Source: UBA1258 sp963643225
Lineage (GTDB): Bacteria; Bacillota; Clostridia; Lachnospirales; Lachnospiraceae
Reading direction: 5' to 3'
NCBI GenBank assembly: GCA_963643225.1
Contig: CAVIIX010000006.1
Coordinates: 56,862 to 120,861, forward strand
Length of the DNA: 64,000 bases
Notes under the pieces: generated by a model
Seen by the model: only the letters and a program-made list of their open reading frames with translations
Database searches by the model: none
What the model was told of the DNA's origin: nothing
Position numbers and translations under genes: made by a program
Part shown: one piece after another, positions 23,236 to 32,023 of the stretch
How positions within the stretch are numbered: position 1 is the first letter of the stretch
Layout: each line of letters opens with the position of its first letter

Positions 23236-24934
23236 TAGATACCTCTTTTAAGGGAATGTGTATGTACATATCCGTGTATTCGTTTTCTTTACTTTGGATG
23301 GTAAGACCGTATTCCTTACCGAATTCATACTGAAGTCTTTCATGCACGTTTTTGACGCCTAATTCTCTGAAAAATTCAGATTTACCCATTTGGTCCTTTG
23401 TTAAAAGGGCCTTAACCTTTTCTTCGCTCATGCCCACACCGTCATCGTGTACCAAAATAACGATGCCGTTATCTTCATAGGAAGCCTTAACTAAAATTTT
23501 ACCGTTTCCCTTAGGCTCAAGACCATGGAAAATGGCGTTTTCAACGATAGGCTGGAGTGTAAATTTTATAATTGAATATTTTTTTACGTCAATGTCTGAA
23601 AAATCTAAAGAAAGGGTAATGGTGCCGCCGTATCGATAGCTTTGTATTGTAAAATAGTCATTTAATAAAGATATTTCTTCTTCTATACTTACTAAAGTGC
23701 TGGTACCCTTTGAAATACTTTTTAAAAGCTTTGCAAGAGCGGTTGTCATTTCACTTATGCCGTCAGCTCCCTGGACGGTAGCCATCCACTTAATTGAATT
23801 AAGGGTATTATAAATAAAATGAGGATTTATCTGACTCTGTAATACCTTATATTCAAGGTCGCGTTTCTGCTTTTCATCCTCAACTCTTTTCTCCATTAAA
23901 AGGTTTACGTCTTCTGCAAGGTCGTTAATGCCTTTACCGATTACTCCAAGCTCTGTATCCCATTCAATGGAAGAGTCTCTTAAAAAGTCCCCCTTTGATA
24001 CCTTGTCCATTTTTGCCTTTAATTTACTAACAGGCTCTGAAATCATGCGGTTTAGCATAAACATTTCCACAACGCCTATTAAAATAATGCTTAAAATTAT
24101 TCCAAATATCACATAATACAAAAGCCTTGCTTCTTCGTTTAATTCAGACGAAGAAATGCTTTGGGAAATAGATATGCCGGGGAAGGTTAATGCATGTGTT
24201 ACTAGCTCCTCCGGAAGTGTTTCAATTTCGGTTAATGCATTTTCTTTATACAGATAAAAATGCCCGCATACAGATAAATACAGATGAGAATCATCGGTTA
24301 AATTGTATCTTGAAAAGGCATCCGTAAAAAGAGAAGAGGATATTTCCATAAACAGGATGCCGCCGGTTTCTGAATTATATTTATAGGTAATGGGTCTTAT
24401 AATGGGAAGCACCATAATACCGTTTCTGCAAAAAGGATCTTTAATAAAGCCTGTTTCAAAATTGTAATCCTGTGAATTTATAAGGCTTTCAAAAAAATCA
24501 AGGCTTTTAACCTCCTTTGATAAATCAATGTCCTGTGAATAGATTGCAGTTACTATCTGAAGAAAATGTTCATCCGTTACAACGGCAAGCCTTGGAATAT
24601 AGCCGCTTGCAGGGTTGTTTGCATATTCTTCATAAATCCTGTCATAGGTTGCAACGCTTAAAACAGGACTTTGGTTGGGGGATTCCTTTATATATTCTGA
24701 AATGGAAGAATTCGACTGACAGAATCTTACCATTCGGTATATTGAGTCGATGCTTGAATCAATGGAATCAGACAAAAGCTCTAAGCTTGTACTTGAGGAC
24801 TGTATTAAGCTTTGATACAAATAGCGGTTAAACACTATGTAGCTTACAGCACTTACCATAAGACACATGGTAATTAGGCTTACAACGGTTATAGTGACTA
24901 TTCGTGACTGAATTTTACCTTTTTTCTTTTGCAT
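23228..24934 (-). CDS. YesM-type sensor histidine kinase
   Basis: The 568-residue membrane kinase has a first TM segment near residues 13-35, an extracellular sensor of about 240 residues, a second TM segment, a HAMP-like region, the His_kinase domain (Q-S-Q-I-N-P-H-F-I-Y-N-T-L-N with the phospho-His) and a HATPase domain (P-I-V-E-N-A-I-F-H-G, D-D-G-V-G-M). The start is the ATG at 24934, because AAAGGA lies eight bases upstream; the longer GTG start at 24964 lacks one. The sensor probably detects the sugar or the loaded binding protein of the divergent transporter. Confidence 0.92.
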   Translation of the reverse strand: MQKKKGKIQSRIVTITVVSLITMCLMVSAVSYIVFNRYLYQSLIQSSSTSLELLSDSIDSSIDSIYRMVRFCQSNSSISEYIKESPNQSPVLSVATYDRIYEEYANNPASGYIPRLAVVTDEHFLQIVTAIYSQDIDLSKEVKSLDFFESLINSQDYNFETGFIKDPFCRNGIMVLPIIRPITYKYNSETGGILFMEISSSLFTDAFSRYNLTDDSHLYLSVCGHFYLYKENALTEIETLPEELVTHALTFPGISISQSISSSELNEEARLLYYVIFGIILSIILIGVVEMFMLNRMISEPVSKLKAKMDKVSKGDFLRDSSIEWDTELGVIGKGINDLAEDVNLLMEKRVEDEKQKRDLEYKVLQSQINPHFIYNTLNSIKWMATVQGADGISEMTTALAKLLKSISKGTSTLVSIEEEISLLNDYFTIQSYRYGGTITLSLDFSDIDVKKYSIIKFTLQPIVENAIFHGLEPKGNGKILVKASYEDNGIVILVHDDGVGMSEEKVKALLTKDQMGKSEFFRELGVKNVHERLQYEFGKEYGLTIQSKENEYTDMYIHIPLKEVSNV

Positions 24935-25085
24935 AATGTTTTCCTTTGTGAATGAGTATAGCACGTAAATGATTTTTATTGTAAATTTACAAACACATTC
25001 TTAAAAAAGTGCATTTTAAATAAAAATATTACATTTATCATGAAAATATCTTCAAAAATAAGATAAACTATTAAATATTTTTCCA

Positions 25086-25114
25086 TTCTTTAACATTCTG
25101 GTAATTTTTATAAT
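25086..25114 (+). promoter_or_regulatory. Probable promoter of the sugar ABC operon
   Basis: A consensus TATAAT at 25109-25114 has a weak TTCTTT -35 region 17 bases upstream. A poor -35 box fits dependence on an activator such as the divergent YesN-type regulator. The rest of the 226-bp divergent spacer is AT-rich and shows no clear operator. Confidence 0.5.
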
Positions 25115-25160
25115 TTCCTTGTAACAGAAAATTTTCATCAAAATCAAATGGAGGGAATTT

Positions 25161-26522
25161 ATGAAAAAGAAAGTTTTAAGTTTAGTACTTGGTCTTTCAA
25201 TGGTTGCTTCTCTTTGTGCAGGCTGCGGCGCATCTACCGATGCTACAAGTACAGCAAACAAAACATCCGCATCCGAGACTAAGACGGAAGCATCCGTAGC
25301 AGCCACAACAGAACCTGCTGCAGAAGAGGTTACCTTAAAGTGGGCCATCTGGGATGAAAGCACCACACAGTACTGGGGAGACATCAAGACAGCATATGAA
25401 GCCTCTCACAAAGGCGTAACAATTGAAATGGTAGACTTAGGCTCTACAGATTACATGACAGTTCTTGCTACCGAATTATCCGGTACAGGCACAGACTTTG
25501 ACGTAGTAACAATTAAGGATGTTCCAGGTTATGCAACCTTAGTTCAGAAGAACGCTATTTTAGCACTTGATGACTATATTGCAGCAGACGGCGTTGACCT
25601 TTCCAAATATTCAGGCGCTACCGATCAGGTAACAGTTGACGGAAAGCTTTACGAACTTCCTTTCAGAAATGACTTCTGGGTTATTTTCTATAATAAAGAC
25701 ATTTTCGACAGAGCAGGCGTTCAATACCCCACCAACGATATGACCTGGGATGAATACGATGCTTTGGCAAGAAGCGTTACAGATACTACCTTCGGTGCTC
25801 AGGTTTACGGTACTCATTACCACACCTGGAGAAGTACTGTTCAGCTCTGCGCTATGCTTGACGGCAAGCACACAATCCTTGATGGCAACTACGATTTCGT
25901 AAAGCCTTTTTATGAAATGGTTCTTAATCAGGAGGCTGATGGCGTATGCCGTAAATATGCCGACCTTAAGACAGAAGGCTTACATTATTCTGCAGCCTTC
26001 TCAGGCGGTGACGTTGCCATGATGAACCAGGGTTCATGGTTTATTGCAACCTTAATTTCCAATATTAAGTCCGGTGACTATGATGCCTCTCTTTGCGGCA
26101 ACTGGGGTCTTGTTAAATATCCTCACGCTGAAGGCGTAGAAGCAGGCTCAACACTTGGTACAATTACCGGCCTTTCTGTTACCACAGCAACAGATACTCC
26201 AGATGAAGCATGGGAATTTGTTAAGTGGGTTTCAGGTGAAGAAGGCGCAGCTGTTATGGCTTCAAGCGGTAACTTCCCTGCAATTATGACAGACGAAGTT
26301 AAGAATATGATTTCATCTATGGAGGGCTTCCCTACAGATGATGCAAGTAAGGAAGCATTAAACGTTTCTAATCTTTACCTTGAAGTTCCTTACGGCGAGG
26401 GTGTTTCAGAAATCAACTCCGTACTTGATTCCTACCATGGCTCCATCATGACAGGCGAAATGTCAATCGATGAAGGCATTGCCAAGATGAACGAAGAAGT
26501 AGGCAAGATTTTAGGCAAGTAA
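25161..26522 (+). CDS. Sugar ABC transporter substrate-binding lipoprotein
   Basis: The 453-residue protein starts with a lipoprotein signal peptide, with the lipobox Cys at about 22 (L-C-A-G-C). A Ser/Thr/Ala-rich linker follows, then a family 1-type extracellular solute-binding domain (for example A-I-W-D-E-S-T-T-Q-Y-W, D-F-W-V-I-F-Y-N-K-D-I-F, N-Q-G-S-W-F-I). It would capture a mono- or oligosaccharide outside the membrane and deliver it to the two permeases that follow. No ATPase is encoded in the operon, so a shared MsmK-type ATPase elsewhere is likely. Confidence 0.93.
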   Translation: MKKKVLSLVLGLSMVASLCAGCGASTDATSTANKTSASETKTEASVAATTEPAAEEVTLKWAIWDESTTQYWGDIKTAYEASHKGVTIEMVDLGSTDYMTVLATELSGTGTDFDVVTIKDVPGYATLVQKNAILALDDYIAADGVDLSKYSGATDQVTVDGKLYELPFRNDFWVIFYNKDIFDRAGVQYPTNDMTWDEYDALARSVTDTTFGAQVYGTHYHTWRSTVQLCAMLDGKHTILDGNYDFVKPFYEMVLNQEADGVCRKYADLKTEGLHYSAAFSGGDVAMMNQGSWFIATLISNIKSGDYDASLCGNWGLVKYPHAEGVEAGSTLGTITGLSVTTATDTPDEAWEFVKWVSGEEGAAVMASSGNFPAIMTDEVKNMISSMEGFPTDDASKEALNVSNLYLEVPYGEGVSEINSVLDSYHGSIMTGEMSIDEGIAKMNEEVGKILGK

Positions 26523-26536
26523 TTAAATCTACTAAA

Positions 26537-26567
26537 GTGGGGTCGTTAAAGACGGCCCCACATTTTT
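26537..26567 (+). terminator. Hairpin between binding protein and permease genes
   Basis: GTGGGGTCGT and ACGGCCCCAC pair (one G-U) around a TAAAG-type loop, followed by ATTTTTAAG. It may be a leaky terminator or 3' stabiliser that keeps binding-protein mRNA more abundant than permease mRNA. Confidence 0.7.
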
Positions 26568-26599
26568 AAGAATTCAGTCACAGACAGGAAGGAGACAAA

Positions 26600-27550
26600 A
26601 TGAGCGAAGATGCATTGGCTTTAAGACAGCCAAAGAAAAAGGGCTTAAGCCGTGAAACTAAAAGAAATCTTGTGGCATATTCCTTCATACTCCCTAACTT
26701 TTTAGGCTTCTGCATTTTTACACTGGTGCCCATGGTGTTTGCCTTTGCACTGGCATTTATGAAATGGGACGGTTCAAACCCCATTCAGTTTGCGGGATTA
26801 TCAAATTTTACAAGGCTCTTTGACGATACCTTCTTTAAGGCAGCCTTAAAAAACACAATTATTTACTGCATAGGAACAGTACCCTTAACGATGGTTGCAT
26901 CCCTTGCTTTAGCTATAGTATTAAATCAGAAAGTAATAGGAAGAGGGGTGTTTAGAACTCTTTCTTTTTTCCCATATGTAGCGTCTCTTGTTGCAATTAC
27001 AGCAGTTTGGAAAATGCTTTTCCATCCTTCAAAGGGACCTATCAACAATATTTTATATAATGTTTTTAATGTAGAACAGTCAAAGCTTCCCCAGTGGTTT
27101 ACAGGAGGACTTGTACTTTTATCCATGATTTTATTTTCTGTATGGAAATATATGGGGTACTACATGGTTATTTATCTTGCGGGTCTTCAGGGTATTTCCT
27201 CAGAGCTCTACGAGGCAGCTTCTTTGGACGGAGCAGGCACCTGGAACAAATTCAGATATATCACATGGCCACAGCTTTCATCCACCACCTTTTTTGTAGT
27301 GGTAATGCTTACAATTAACTGCTTTAAGGTCTACGATATCGCAATAATGCTTGCCGGCGGAGGCTCTGGTGAGCTTACTACCTCTGCAACGGTTTTGGTT
27401 TACTACATTTACCAGAAGGCATTTATCGACTGGGATCTTGGATATTCAAGTGCGGTTGCTATGGTGCTCTTTTTAATGGTCTTAATTGTTACTCTTATCC
27501 AGTTTAAGGGTCAGAGCAGTAAAGAAAAGACAGAAAGGAAGAGAAAATGA
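26600..27550 (+). CDS. Sugar ABC transporter permease, MalF/UgpA type
   Basis: The 316-residue protein has six or seven membrane segments and the binding-protein-dependent transport signature E-A-A-S-L-D-G-A-G-T-W-N-K-F near 203, which contacts the ATPase. The N-terminus (F-I-L-P-N-F-L-G-F-C-I-F-T-L-V-P) is typical of the MalF/UgpA group. An AAGGAG sequence precedes the ATG. It overlaps the next permease by four bases. Confidence 0.93.
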   Translation: MSEDALALRQPKKKGLSRETKRNLVAYSFILPNFLGFCIFTLVPMVFAFALAFMKWDGSNPIQFAGLSNFTRLFDDTFFKAALKNTIIYCIGTVPLTMVASLALAIVLNQKVIGRGVFRTLSFFPYVASLVAITAVWKMLFHPSKGPINNILYNVFNVEQSKLPQWFTGGLVLLSMILFSVWKYMGYYMVIYLAGLQGISSELYEAASLDGAGTWNKFRYITWPQLSSTTFFVVVMLTINCFKVYDIAIMLAGGGSGELTTSATVLVYYIYQKAFIDWDLGYSSAVAMVLFLMVLIVTLIQFKGQSSKEKTERKRK

Positions 27551-28386
27551 AATCTGCACACAAGAAAAAAGTAATTGGAAAGGCTGTTGTTTACCTTATC
27601 CTTATAATAATTGCAGCTTTAATGCTCATTCCCTTTCTTTGGATGTTTTCAGCATCAATAAAATCCGACAGAGAAGTATTCATAATGAATCCCTTTGTTT
27701 TTATCCCTGAAAATCCTAAGTGGAGCAACTATTTAACAATCTGGACAAAGATTCCTTTTGCTAAATTTGTTGAAAACACGGTTTTTTTAACAATAGTAGT
27801 TACCCTTTTACAGCTTCTTACCAGTTCCTTTGCGGCCTATGCCTTTGCAAAGCTTGATTTTAAAGGAAGAAACAAACTGTTCCTTGCATACATTGCCACA
27901 ATAGCAATGCCCTGGCAGGTTTACATGGTACCTCAGTTTATCATGATGCGTAAAATGGGCTTAAACGATAAGCTTTTGGCAATCATTTGTCTTCAGGCCT
28001 TTTCTGCCTTCGGCGTATTTATGATGAAGCAGTTTTATGAAGATATTCCGGATGATTTGTGTGAGGCGGCAAGAATTGACGGCATGAGTGAATACAGAAT
28101 TTACTCAACAATAATGCTTCCTTTATCTAAGCCTGCACTTTCAACACTTACAATTTTTACCTTTGTGGCCACCTGGAACGACTATTTGGGTCCATTAATT
28201 TATTTAAAAAGTCCTGAAAAGAAGACTATACAGCTGGGCTTAAAAATGTTTATAAGCCAGTATTCATCAGATTATGGTTTGATTATGGCAGGCTCGGTAC
28301 TCTCCCTTATTCCGGTGCTTGCGGTATTCTTAATACTTCAAAAATATTTTGTGGAGGGTGTCGCTTCCACAGGCCTTAAGGGCTAA
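27547..28386 (+). CDS. Sugar ABC transporter permease, MalG/UgpE type
   Basis: The 279-residue second permease has about six membrane segments. It shows the E-A-A-R-I-D-G-M-S-E-Y-R-I-Y ATPase-contact loop and the conserved W-N-D-Y-L-G-P-L and G-L-K-G C-terminal features of the MalG group. The ATG overlaps the stop of the first permease (ATGA). It ends the operon before a clear terminator. Confidence 0.93.
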   Translation: MKSAHKKKVIGKAVVYLILIIIAALMLIPFLWMFSASIKSDREVFIMNPFVFIPENPKWSNYLTIWTKIPFAKFVENTVFLTIVVTLLQLLTSSFAAYAFAKLDFKGRNKLFLAYIATIAMPWQVYMVPQFIMMRKMGLNDKLLAIICLQAFSAFGVFMMKQFYEDIPDDLCEAARIDGMSEYRIYSTIMLPLSKPALSTLTIFTFVATWNDYLGPLIYLKSPEKKTIQLGLKMFISQYSSDYGLIMAGSVLSLIPVLAVFLILQKYFVEGVASTGLKG

Positions 28387-28408
28387 AGAAAAGTTTCTTC
28401 TTCATATA

Positions 28409-28450
28409 AAGAGCACTTCCTTTTAAAAATCAGGAAGTGCTTTTTCTTTT
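28409..28450 (+). terminator. Terminator of the sugar ABC operon
   Basis: A 10-bp stem (AGCACTTCCT / AGGAAGTGCT) is followed by TTTTTCTTTTT. It is strong and lies 26 bp after the last permease stop. Confidence 0.92.
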
Positions 28451-28641
28451 TGTATAATTTTACCAATTGAAATCTGGTTGTCATAAAAAAATCACGGAAA
28501 CCATGATTATGTTTACTAATTTTTAAAATCAACAAAAATTTTTTTCTCTATATTTTGTGAGGAAGCTCACATAAAAAATCTAGATTATGTGTTTTTGTTA
28601 TGTGAACCATGAAAACCTTGAAAAATGGGCACTTTTAACAT
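28451..28641. other. AT-rich gene-free stretch with several short inverted repeats
   Basis: No frame with a start and binding site was found here. It contains GTGAG-GAAG-CTCAC at about 28557-28570. It also contains CACATAA (28568-28574) paired with two downstream TTATGTG copies (28585-28591 and 28598-28604), giving alternative hairpins upstream of the recombinase promoter. This could be an operator region or untranslated leader; the role is unknown. Confidence 0.4.
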
Positions 28642-28670
28642 TTGTTTTTTTAAAAACAAGCCTTTATAAT
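28642..28670 (+). promoter_or_regulatory. Promoter of the XerD-type recombinase gene
   Basis: TTGTTT and a consensus TATAAT are separated by 17 bases, 33 bases before the first possible start codon. Confidence 0.72.
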
Positions 28671-28702
28671 AGTGATTACACGGTTAACAGAACTGGATTT
28701 TC

Positions 28703-29605
28703 ATGAGGTGTAAAAGGACTATGGAAACGGAAGTAAATGCTTTTATAACTTATTTACATAACGTAAAAAAGATGTCTCTTAACACAGAACTTTCTTACAG
28801 GCGTGATTTGAATAAGGTGGCAGCCTATATGGAACAGCAGGGTATAGATAACCCCTCAGACATTACCGCCACCAATTTAAACTCCTATATTCTTTATCTT
28901 GAAAAGAATAATTTCAGTGCGGCTACGATTTCCAGAAGCATCGCCTGCATTAAGACCTTTTACCATTATTTATACAAGGAAGGAAAGGTTAAGGAGGATG
29001 TTTCCGATTCATTAAAGGCTCCAAGGGTAGAAAAGCAGATACCAAAAATCATGACTACCGAAGAGGTGGTAAGACTTTTAGAGCAGCCTAAGGGTAACAC
29101 TCCCAAGGATATACGAGACAAAGCAATGCTTGAGCTTTTATATGCAACAGGCATCAGAGTTTCAGAGCTTATTTCCTTAAAAAAGTCAGATGTTAACCTT
29201 CAGATGAGTTATATTATCTGTCATGATGCTTCCAGGGAACGTGTAATTCCTTTTGGACATAAGGCAAAGGAGGCATTAAAGAAATATCTAGATGAAGCAA
29301 GAAACACTATGCTTGAAGATAAGGATTTGGATATTTTATTTGTAAACTGTTCCGGACAGCCTATGTCACGTCAGGGCTTTTGGAAGCTTATTAAATATTA
29401 TGCAAAGAAAGCAGGAATTGAAGCAGACATTACACCACATACGCTTCGTCATTCCTTTGCGGCTCACCTTGTTGAAAACGGTGCCGATTTAAGAAGCGTA
29501 CAGGAAATGTTAGGACATTCTGATATTTCCACAACTCAGATATATGCAAATATGAGTCATTCAAGAATCAGGGATGTGTATTCAAAGACACACCCAAGGG
29601 GATAA
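28703..29605 (+). CDS. xerD: XerD-like tyrosine recombinase
   Basis: The 300-residue protein has a SAM-like N-terminal domain (about 8-95) and a catalytic domain with Arg 152 (A-T-G-I-R-V-S-E-L), His 246/Arg 249 (H-T-L-R-H), His 272 (L-G-H-S) and nucleophile Tyr 281 (Q-I-Y-A-N). Length and motifs fit the XerC/XerD chromosome-dimer resolvases. The usual G-K-G-x-K segment of the beta-hairpin, which holds the catalytic Lys, reads H-D-A-S-R here. A second ATG at 28721 is a possible start. It has its own promoter and is not next to a phage, which supports a housekeeping role; XerS or an integron-like role cannot be excluded. Confidence 0.85.
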   Translation: MRCKRTMETEVNAFITYLHNVKKMSLNTELSYRRDLNKVAAYMEQQGIDNPSDITATNLNSYILYLEKNNFSAATISRSIACIKTFYHYLYKEGKVKEDVSDSLKAPRVEKQIPKIMTTEEVVRLLEQPKGNTPKDIRDKAMLELLYATGIRVSELISLKKSDVNLQMSYIICHDASRERVIPFGHKAKEALKKYLDEARNTMLEDKDLDILFVNCSGQPMSRQGFWKLIKYYAKKAGIEADITPHTLRHSFAAHLVENGADLRSVQEMLGHSDISTTQIYANMSHSRIRDVYSKTHPRG

Positions 29606-29609
29606 TGTT

Positions 29610-29752
29610 TTATAAAAGCTAAAGAAAACCCACTGCCTTTAGGCAGTGGGTTTTCCACTACTAGGTGTTTTGTTACAAGCAAAGTACCCAGTAAGGCACG
29701 TAGTGCCGCTTTTATATGATCCGTAGCGAAGAAAATTGCGAATATCATTGAC
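29610..29752 (-). repeat. Family A interspersed repeat, copy 4 (full length)
   Basis: Reverse orientation: it starts TATAAAAGCTAAAGAAAA with the hairpin CCCACTGCC-TTTA-GGCAGTGGG, then TTTTCC, contains GGCACGTAGTGCC and ends ATTGCGAATATCATTGAC. It begins five bases after the recombinase stop. The terminal hairpin and T run make a plausible terminator for that gene. Confidence 0.88.
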
Positions 29753-29830
29753 ATAAAAAACAAAGCCATAGGCTCTATTTTTTTGCTTTTTATACTTGAT
29801 TAAATCAATAAAAAATAGGAAACTGTTTTT

Positions 29831-30982
29831 ATGATTAAAAAAAGAATTTATCTAGACAATGCGGCTACAACTAAATTATGTAAGGAAGCCTTTGAAAAAA
29901 TGACACCCTTTTTCATTGAAAATTACGGAAACCCTTCCGGTACCTATGAAGAAGGCATTACGGCAAGGTGCGCCGTTAATGAAGCAAGACACATTATTGC
30001 AAAAAGTCTTTCATGCTACGATAAAGAAATTATTTTTACAGCCGGAGGCTCTGAAGCCGATAATTTTGCCATTATCGGCATAATGGAAGCAAACATAGCT
30101 AAAGGAAGGCATTTAATCACCACTAAAACAGAGCACCATGCAATTTTGGAAAGCTGCAAATATCTTGAGAAAAAAGGCTTTAGAATTACTTATTTAAATG
30201 TAAATAAAGAGGGCTTTATAGATTTATATAAGCTTAAAGATGCCATATGCGAGGATACGGTTTTAGTATCAGTAATGTATGCAAATAATGAAATCGGTTC
30301 TGTTCAAAATATTAAGGAAATCGGTAAAATCTGTAAGGAAAACAATTTATATTTTCACACGGATGCGGTTCAGGCTTATGGAAAATTAATGATTAATCCT
30401 AAGGAATTAAACATTGATTTACTTTCCGCAAGCGCCCATAAATTTAACGGACCAAAGGGTGCAGGCTTTTTGTATGTTAAAGCAGGCACTAAAATAAACA
30501 GCTTTATACACGGTGGCACGCAGGAATATAAATTAAGAGCGGGCACAGAAAACGTTGCTTCAATTGTTGGAATGGGAGAAGCTTCAAGAATTGCTTTTGA
30601 AAATCTCTCAGACACACAAAGGCACGAAGAAAATTTAAAAGAGCATTTCTGGAACAGCATTAAAAACATTAAGGATATTAAATTAAACGGGACCTTTGAA
30701 AATTCTCTTCCAAATATTTTAAATGTATGTATCAAAGGGATTGAAGGAGAGTCCTTGGTTATTAATCTTGATATGGACGGCATCAGCGCATCAACCGGCT
30801 CTGCCTGCGCCATAAGCCTGGAGGAGCCTTCCCATGTGTTACGTGCAATCGGCTTAACTCATGAAGAAGCAAGGGCTTCTGTAAGATTTTCTTTTGCAAG
30901 GGAAAATACAATTGAAGATTTAGACTACGTGGCTGAAAGGCTTATTAAAAACGTTGAATATTTAAGAGGCTTAAATGGATAA
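29831..30982 (+). CDS. Cysteine desulfurase (NifS/IscS-like)
   Basis: The 383-residue PLP enzyme has L-D-N-A-A-T-T at the start, T-E-H-H-A-I-L, the PLP Lys in S-A-H-K-F-N-G-P-K-G, and the catalytic Cys 326 in G-S-A-C-A-I-S. It removes sulfur from cysteine as a persulfide. The next gene, MnmA, overlaps by eight bases and needs such sulfur, and cysteine synthase follows, so tRNA thiolation is the likely main job. It may also feed the SufBC-like system at 9331, which lacks its own desulfurase. Confidence 0.93.
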   Translation: MIKKRIYLDNAATTKLCKEAFEKMTPFFIENYGNPSGTYEEGITARCAVNEARHIIAKSLSCYDKEIIFTAGGSEADNFAIIGIMEANIAKGRHLITTKTEHHAILESCKYLEKKGFRITYLNVNKEGFIDLYKLKDAICEDTVLVSVMYANNEIGSVQNIKEIGKICKENNLYFHTDAVQAYGKLMINPKELNIDLLSASAHKFNGPKGAGFLYVKAGTKINSFIHGGTQEYKLRAGTENVASIVGMGEASRIAFENLSDTQRHEENLKEHFWNSIKNIKDIKLNGTFENSLPNILNVCIKGIEGESLVINLDMDGISASTGSACAISLEEPSHVLRAIGLTHEEARASVRFSFARENTIEDLDYVAERLIKNVEYLRGLNG

Positions 30983-32012
30983 AGAAAAGGTAATAGTGGG
31001 ACTTTCAGGAGGCGTTGATTCTTCCGTCTGTGCTCTTTTATTAAAAGATAAATACGAAGTAATCGGTGTCACAATGCAGCAGTTTGAAGAGGAGAATTTT
31101 GTAAATGATGCAAGGGCCGTGGCAGATTTTTTAAATATAAGGCATATTGTGGTTGATGAAATTGAAAATTTCAAAAAATCTATTATGGAAGATTTTGCCT
31201 GTGAATATTTAAAGGGCCGCACACCGAACCCCTGCACCAGGTGTAATCCCTTAGTAAAATTTAAAGCTTTAATGGATGTGGCAGCATTAGAAAATGCAAA
31301 ATATATAGCAACAGGGCATTATGCAAGAATTGAAAATATAAACGGAAGATATACCATTAAAAATTCAAAAACTGCCACAAAGGATCAGACCTATGCCTTA
31401 TGTAATTTAACTCAGGAGGAATTATCGAAAGCCTTAATGCCTCTTGGAGATTACACCAAAGAAGAAATACGTGAAATGGCGGTTAAAGCAAATATTCCTG
31501 TTGCAAATAAGCCTGACAGTCAGGATATATGTTTTATTCTGGATGGAGATTACGCTGCGTTTTTAGAAAGGTTTACAGGAAGGCCTTCTGTTTCTGGGGA
31601 TTTTTTAGATGGAAGTGGCAAGGTGCTTGGCAGACATTCAGGGGTAAGTCATTATACAATCGGCCAAAGAAAGGGTTTAAACTTAGCTTTGGGGCATCCT
31701 GTGTTTGTAACAGGAATCGACGCAGAAAACAATGCAGTTTATATAGGGGAAAACGAAGATTTATTTAAAACGGTTTTCTTTTGCAGTGACATAAATTACC
31801 AGGCAGGAAGCGATGAAGATCTTTCAAGGGAATTAATATGTAAAATTCGATACGCCCATAAGGGTACTGCCTGCAATGTAAAAAAAATAAAGGATAATTT
31901 ATACAGAGTAGAATTTAAAGAGCCGGTACGTGCCATTACACCGGGGCAGACGGCGGTATTTTATGACGGAGATTATGTGTTTGCAGGGGCAAAAATTTTA
32001 AATGTTGAATAA
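30975..32012 (+). CDS. mnmA: tRNA-specific 2-thiouridylase MnmA
   Basis: The 345-residue protein has the PP-loop S-G-G-V-D-S-S (11-17), the T-P-N-P-C-T-R-C-N segment holding the nucleophilic Cys (about 90), A-T-G-H-Y-A-R, and the second catalytic Cys in S-Q-D-I-C-F. The central H-Y-T-I-G-Q-R-K-G-L box confirms the family. It installs 2-thiouridine at the wobble position of Lys, Glu and Gln tRNAs. It overlaps the cysteine desulfurase gene, which would be its sulfur donor directly or through a relay. Confidence 0.95.
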   Translation: MDKEKVIVGLSGGVDSSVCALLLKDKYEVIGVTMQQFEEENFVNDARAVADFLNIRHIVVDEIENFKKSIMEDFACEYLKGRTPNPCTRCNPLVKFKALMDVAALENAKYIATGHYARIENINGRYTIKNSKTATKDQTYALCNLTQEELSKALMPLGDYTKEEIREMAVKANIPVANKPDSQDICFILDGDYAAFLERFTGRPSVSGDFLDGSGKVLGRHSGVSHYTIGQRKGLNLALGHPVFVTGIDAENNAVYIGENEDLFKTVFFCSDINYQAGSDEDLSRELICKIRYAHKGTACNVKKIKDNLYRVEFKEPVRAITPGQTAVFYDGDYVFAGAKILNVE

Positions 32013-32023
32013 GGAGATAAAAA

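Noticed and set aside
28557..28610. A CRISPR-like or direct-repeat array
   Set aside because: Only two or three 7-bp TTATGTG/CACATAA words, no regular spacing or spacers.
28451..28641. A dif site near the xerD-like gene
   Set aside because: TTATGT-containing stretches recall half of a dif site, but no 28-bp site with both arms could be found.
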